64,000 nucleotides of DNA from Pelomonas sp047654805 (GTDB lineage: Bacteria; Pseudomonadota; Gammaproteobacteria; Burkholderiales; Burkholderiaceae_C), in NCBI RefSeq assembly GCF_047654805.1, contig NZ_JASGIV010000001.1:5766001-5830000 (forward strand). The letters are read 5' to 3'. Of this stretch, positions 60,765-64,000 are shown one piece after another. The notes beneath the pieces were generated by a model. It saw nothing but the letters and a program-made list of their open reading frames with translations, did no database searches and was not told where the DNA came from. The number at the start of each line of letters is the position of its first letter. The first letter of the stretch is position 1. The position numbers and the translations under genes are program-made.

Positions 60765-61076
60765 ATGAGCGATGCGCAATCCACATGGCATCTGGACGGT
60801 GGCCGGGCCTTGACTCTGGCCGGTGCCGCAGAAGTGCGCCGTCTGGCCGTGGCGCGCGGCCGGGTCTGGCTGACGCTGTCCGGCACGGCGGACCAGCCGG
60901 CTGAGGACAAGTGGCTGGAGGCCGGCGAGGCCGTGGCGCTGGCCCCGGGCCAGACGGCCGTGCTGGAAGGCTGGCCGGCGGCGGATTTCCAGCTGCTGGT
61001 ACCGCCTGCGTCAGCGGGCGCGCGGCGCGGCTTTCTTGGCCACCGGTTTTTTGGCGGCCGGCTTCTCGGACGCTGA
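60765..61076 (+). CDS. DUF2917 domain protein
   Basis: A 103-residue protein. The DUF2917 pattern is visible: LDGGRALTLAGAAEVRRLAVARGRVWLTLSG, then WLEAGEAVALAPGQTAVLEGW. It is a beta-rich, cupin-like fold of unknown function, common in Burkholderiales and typically divergent from a LysR gene, as here. The last 22 codons (ASAGARRGFLGHRF...) lie antisense to the 3' end of the TfoX-like gene and are probably not conserved. Confidence 0.82.
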   Translation: MSDAQSTWHLDGGRALTLAGAAEVRRLAVARGRVWLTLSGTADQPAEDKWLEAGEAVALAPGQTAVLEGWPAADFQLLVPPASAGARRGFLGHRFFGGRLLGR

Positions 61077-61448
61077 TCTGGCCGCCCGCTTCGCGACGGC
61101 CGCTGGAGCCTTCTTGGCCTTGGCGTTCGCGGCCCGTAGCGCGGCCTCGAATGCCAGCCTTGCCCAGGGAAGCATCAGGGGCGGGGACTCCAGCGCATCC
61201 TCGGGCGGGCGGTAGTAGCTCATCACCATGCGCTCACCGTCCTTCGTCGGGTAGGTGAAGGGTGGGCAGCCGGCCGCGACAAAGTGCTGGCGGGTCAGGT
61301 CGTCGGCCTTCAGGAAGAGCTGCCCGCCGTCGATGAGGGCCATGAAGAGACCGTCGACGTAGAAGCCCTGCCCACCGAACATGCGGCGCACTCGCACGGG
61401 TCCTAGCGGCGACAGCATTTCCACGCAGAGTTCGGTGAAGTCGTCCAT
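61011..61448 (-). CDS. TfoX N-terminal-domain protein with histone-H1-like tail
   Basis: A 145-residue protein. Residues 1-100 match TfoX_N proteins (MDDFTELCVEMLSPLGPVRVRRMFGGQGFYVDGLFMALI, then LFLKADDLTRQHFVAAGCPPFTY and MSYYRPPEDALE). The last 35 residues are Lys/Ala/Pro-rich (AKKAPAAVAKRAARSASEKPAAKKPVAKKAAPRAR, split at residue 120), like bacterial histone-H1-type tails. The tail suggests nucleic-acid binding. The gene overlaps DUF2917 by 66 bp tail to tail. Start at the ATG nearest to homology; a longer frame upstream is unlikely because it runs into the divergent cyclo-ligase gene. Confidence 0.8.
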   Translation of the reverse strand: MDDFTELCVEMLSPLGPVRVRRMFGGQGFYVDGLFMALIDGGQLFLKADDLTRQHFVAAGCPPFTYPTKDGERMVMSYYRPPEDALESPPLMLPWARLAFEAALRAANAKAKKAPAAVAKRAARSASEKPAAKKPVAKKAAPRAR

Positions 61449-61473
61449 GCGAGGAACTGTAAGCTTGCGGGTC

Positions 61474-62052
61474 ATGGATGCGAACGACCGCGCCGCTGTC
61501 CGGCACAAGCTCATTGCCCAACGCCTGGCCCTGCCCGACCGCCTGGCCCTGGCATCTGCCCTGCAGGAGGTGCTGCGCGTCTGGCTGCTGCGACGGCCCG
61601 AGACCACGATAGGCGCCTACTGGCCCATCAAGGGCGAGTTCGACCCGCTGCCCGCGCTCTACCGCTGGAGCGAGGACGCCCCGGAACGCCAACAACGTCG
61701 GATAGGCCTGCCGGTGGTGGACAAGCAGCACGGCACGCTGCGCTTTCACGTCTGGTATCCCGGCTGCCCGATGGAGGAGGACGCCTTCCACATTCCCAAG
61801 CCCAAGGGCACCGAGGAGTTCCAGCCCCAGTTGATGCTGGTGCCCTGCCTGGGTTTCGGCCCCTGCGGCCTGCGCCTGGGCTATGGCGGCGGCTTCATGG
61901 ACAAGACGCTCGCCGAACTGCAGCCCCGCCCGGCAGCCGTCGGCATCGGCTACGCACATGGCTTCCTGCCCCTGCTCAAGCCCAGCCCGCTGGACGTGGC
62001 GCTGGATGCGATGCTGACGGAGGAGGGGGTGGTGTGGGACTGCGAGGGCTGA
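61474..62052 (+). CDS. 5-formyltetrahydrofolate cyclo-ligase (copy 2, divergent paralogue)
   Basis: A 192-residue member of the same family as the gene at 57486. It shows GAYWPIKGEFDPLP, VPCLGFGPCGLRLGYGGGFMDKTL and the N-terminal RHKLIAQRLALP. It differs by an insertion rich in acidic and Pro residues (WYPGCPMEEDAFHIPKPKGTEEF). The two are not recent duplicates, judging by the low residue identity outside motifs. It may have a separate substrate or regulation. The start lies only 25 bp from the divergent TfoX-like start. Confidence 0.88.
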   Translation: MDANDRAAVRHKLIAQRLALPDRLALASALQEVLRVWLLRRPETTIGAYWPIKGEFDPLPALYRWSEDAPERQQRRIGLPVVDKQHGTLRFHVWYPGCPMEEDAFHIPKPKGTEEFQPQLMLVPCLGFGPCGLRLGYGGGFMDKTLAELQPRPAAVGIGYAHGFLPLLKPSPLDVALDAMLTEEGVVWDCEG

Positions 62053-62110
62053 CCGCCGCCGGCGCGCTGCCGGACAATGCCGGCACGTTCATTGCCACAA
62101 GCAAACCGTC

Positions 62111-62344
62111 ATGACCAAGCCCACCCTGCTGGCCCTGTCTGCCACCGCCCTGCTGCTGACCCAGTCCGCGCTGGCCGCCCCCAAGCCCTGCGACGAGCTG
62201 AAGGCCGAGATCGCCGCCCGACTCGACGAGAAGGGCGTCAAGGGCTACGAGATCACGGCCGTCGAGAATTACAAGGTCGGCGATGCCAAGGTCATCGGCA
62301 GTTGCGATGGCGGCACGAAGAAGCTGACCTACGTGCGCAAGTGA
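62111..62344 (+). CDS. DUF1161 small periplasmic protein
   Basis: A 77-residue protein. A signal peptide (MTKPTLLALSATALLLTQSALA) precedes the DUF1161 pattern: PKPCDELKAEIAARLDEKGVKGYEITAV, then GSCDGGTKKLTYVR. The two Cys probably form a disulfide. The function is unknown. It lies 7 bp before pepQ and may share its transcript. Confidence 0.88.
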   Translation: MTKPTLLALSATALLLTQSALAAPKPCDELKAEIAARLDEKGVKGYEITAVENYKVGDAKVIGSCDGGTKKLTYVRK

Positions 62345-62351
62345 GGCGTTG

Positions 62352-63671
62352 ATGAGCCTCTACCTCGACCACCTCGCCACCCTGCAGCACCAGGCCGAAG
62401 CCGCGCTGGAGCGCACCGGCTTCGACGCGCTGCTGATCGCCTCCGGCATCGAGAAGTACGCCTTCCTCGACGACCGGCCCTATCTGTTCCAGGCCAACCC
62501 GCATTTCAAGCATTGGCTGCCGCTGACGGAGCATCCACATTCGTGGCTGGCCGTGCGGCCGGGCCGCAAGCCGCGCGTCGTCTATTACCAGCCCGACGAC
62601 TACTGGCATGTGCCGCCCAGCGCGCCCGGCGGCGAGTGGGTGGATGCCGTCGAGCTGATCGTCATCCGCGAACCTGAAGAAGCTGCCAAGGCACTGGCCG
62701 ATGTCGTCACGCCGCGCACGGCCATCCTTGGTGAGGCGGATGCGGCGCTGTCGGGCCTGACGCCCAACAATCCCGAGCCGCTGCTGAACCTGCTGCATTG
62801 GGCGCGCGGCGTGAAGACCCCCTACGAGCTGGAACAGATGCGCGCTGCGCAGCGCCGCGCGGTGCCGGGGCACAGCGCCGCCCGTGCCGCCTTCCTGCGC
62901 GGCGAGAGCGAGGCGGGCATCCATCGCGCCTATCTGGCCGCGACCGGCCACACCGATCGCGACCTGCCTTACACCAACATCATCGGCCTCAACGAGCATG
63001 CCGCGGTGCTGCATTACCAGTACCAGGACGAGCAGGCGCCGGCCGAGATGCGCAGCTTCCTCATCGACGCCGGCGCGCAGGTGAACGGCTATGCCAGCGA
63101 CATCACGCGCACCTGGGTGGCGCCGGGCCACGACGAATTCGCGGCGCTGGTCTCGATGATGGAGACGGAGCAGTTGGGCCTCGTCGATGAGGTGCGCGAG
63201 GGCGTGGACTACCGCGACATCCACCTCAGCACGCACCGCCGCGTCGCCCGCGTGCTGCGCGAGGCCGGCCTCGTGAAGATGAGCGAGGAGGCCATGGTCG
63301 AGGAGGGCGTGACCAAGCCCTTCTTCCCGCACGGCATCGGCCATCTGCTGGGCCTGCAAGTGCATGATGTCGGCGGCTTCATGGCCAGCGAGATCGGCGG
63401 CGTCGCGGCCAAGCCGGAGGGCCACCGCTACCTGCGTCTGACGCGGCCGTTGCAGCCCGGCATGGTGGTTACCATCGAGCCGGGCCTGTACTTCATCCCG
63501 ATGCTGCTGCGCGAGCTGCGCGCCTCCGGGCACTCGGCCCGGGTGGACTGGGCTGCAGTGGAGAGGCTGTCGCGCTACGGCGGCATCCGCATCGAGGACG
63601 ACGTGGCCTGCCGTGCCGCGGGTGAGGCACCCGAGAACCTCACGCGCGATGCATTCGCCCTGCTTGGCTAG
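62352..63671 (+). CDS. pepQ: Xaa-Pro dipeptidase
   Basis: A 439-residue M24 metallopeptidase (pita-bread fold) cleaving dipeptides with C-terminal Pro (EC 3.4.13.9). Dinuclear metal ligands are in IDAGAQVNGYASDITRTW (two Asp), HGIGHLLGLQVHD (His), VTIEPGLYF (Glu) and RIEDDV (Glu). The E. coli enzyme has 443 residues. The ATG at 62352 is used rather than the TTG just before it. Its stop overlaps the stop of the convergent gene by 3 bases (CTAG). Confidence 0.95.
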   Translation: MSLYLDHLATLQHQAEAALERTGFDALLIASGIEKYAFLDDRPYLFQANPHFKHWLPLTEHPHSWLAVRPGRKPRVVYYQPDDYWHVPPSAPGGEWVDAVELIVIREPEEAAKALADVVTPRTAILGEADAALSGLTPNNPEPLLNLLHWARGVKTPYELEQMRAAQRRAVPGHSAARAAFLRGESEAGIHRAYLAATGHTDRDLPYTNIIGLNEHAAVLHYQYQDEQAPAEMRSFLIDAGAQVNGYASDITRTWVAPGHDEFAALVSMMETEQLGLVDEVREGVDYRDIHLSTHRRVARVLREAGLVKMSEEAMVEEGVTKPFFPHGIGHLLGLQVHDVGGFMASEIGGVAAKPEGHRYLRLTRPLQPGMVVTIEPGLYFIPMLLRELRASGHSARVDWAAVERLSRYGGIRIEDDVACRAAGEAPENLTRDAFALLG

Positions 63672-64000
63672 GGGCTGAGCGCGTCGCCGTACAGCACGCC
63701 GCGACCGTGCGTGCCGACGTAGACGCGGCCGTACAGCTTGGGGTCACCGCTGACCTGCAGGATCAACCCCCATTGATGGGCGTCGTCATTGATGCGCTGC
63801 CAGCTCGCGGCGCCGTCCGTGGAGCGGAACAGGCCGTAGCGGCCCGAGACGGTGCCGACGAGGTACAGGGCCGGGTCGCTGGCGCCGGGCGCCCCGCGGC
63901 CGAAGCCGAAGGCGTGGATCTGTGCGATGGCGGGCTGGCGCTGGAAGGACTGGCCGCTGGCTGAGCGGTAGAGCCCATGGAAGGCCGCCAGCCACAGTTC
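63668..64000 (-). CDS. C-terminus of a GH74 xyloglucanase-like (BNR-repeat) protein; 5' part outside window
   Basis: The final 110 residues read ...LYLVGTVSGRYGLFRSTDGAASWQRINDD, then KLYGRVYVGTHGRGVLYGDALSP and stop. The FRSTDGGxSW Asp-box and the GRVYVGTxGRGVxYGD ending are typical of GH74 family glycosidases and related beta-propeller proteins. The catalytic part is beyond the window, so enzymatic activity is unproven. Confidence 0.75.
   Translation of the reverse strand, partial: ELWLAAFHGLYRSASGQSFQRQPAIAQIHAFGFGRGAPGASDPALYLVGTVSGRYGLFRSTDGAASWQRINDDAHQWGLILQVSGDPKLYGRVYVGTHGRGVLYGDALSP

Overview
The window is a chromosomal segment of a high-GC betaproteobacterium, most likely a Burkholderiales member of the Roseateles/Rubrivivax/Leptothrix group. 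That placement is inferred from uniformly high GC with strong G/C at third codon positions, a split MetH with an S-adenosylhomocysteine (SAH) riboswitch, a TorF-type porin-glnK-amtB operon, a DUF2917/LysR pair, and the proteobacterial GshA type. I see about 57 protein genes, two of them cut by the window edges (a DppA-like binding protein at the left, a GH74-like protein at the right). I see no rRNA, tRNA, CRISPR array or intact mobile element. Only 30611-31416 exceeds 300 bases without a gene, and its right half carries a nitrogen-control promoter region.

Layout. 1-2.9 kb: DppA fragment, a haloacetate-dehalogenase-like hydrolase, and the homocysteine half of methionine synthase. 2.9-5.5 kb: a pair of polytopic membrane proteins (DUF2157; DUF4401+GDYXXLXY). 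5.5-9.1 kb: a membrane-maintenance operon of a ribbon-helix-helix-like protein, PspA/IM30, YqiJ and the flotillin YqiK, behind a palindrome-rich promoter. 9.1-11.4 kb: ECF sigma factor, putative anti-sigma factor and an exported protein of unknown function. 11.5-17.5 kb: assorted metabolism (VOC protein, AhpD-like protein, methionine-type aminotransferase, MerR regulator with a clear operator, ilvD, lipoprotein). 17.5-27.1 kb: reductive pyrimidine catabolism (preT-preA-mmsA-like-NCS1 transporter-dihydropyrimidinase-VOC-carbamoylase) with a divergent RutR-like TetR gene. 27.1-29.9 kb: the folate/B12/activation half of methionine synthase under an SAH riboswitch. 31.2-34 kb: NtrC sites, a sigma-54 promoter, porin-glnK-amtB and a strong terminator. 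34-47 kb: GGDEF protein, gshA, DUF6502, acid phosphatase, TonB receptor and S9 peptidase, kup, benE, gshB. 47-53.6 kb: DUF885 protein, a TPR metallopeptidase, FUSC protein. 53.6-64 kb: GST, NDUFA9-like protein, Slt, two different 5-formyl-THF cyclo-ligases, a Kef-type antiporter, LysR/DUF2917, TfoX-like protein, DUF1161, PepQ.

How the parts fit. One-carbon and sulfur metabolism recur: both MetH halves, the SAH riboswitch, two 5-formyl-THF cyclo-ligases, an aminotransferase resembling methionine aminotransferases, gshA, gshB and a GST. Nitrogen scavenging is the other theme, with pyrimidine catabolism releasing ammonium and the NtrC/sigma-54-controlled glnK-amtB operon. The best candidates for less-described biology are the RHH-PspA-YqiJK operon with its operator cluster, the MerR-controlled small membrane protein, the TPR-embedded HELTH metallopeptidase coupled to a FUSC protein, and the TfoX protein with a histone-H1-like tail that overlaps DUF2917 antisense.
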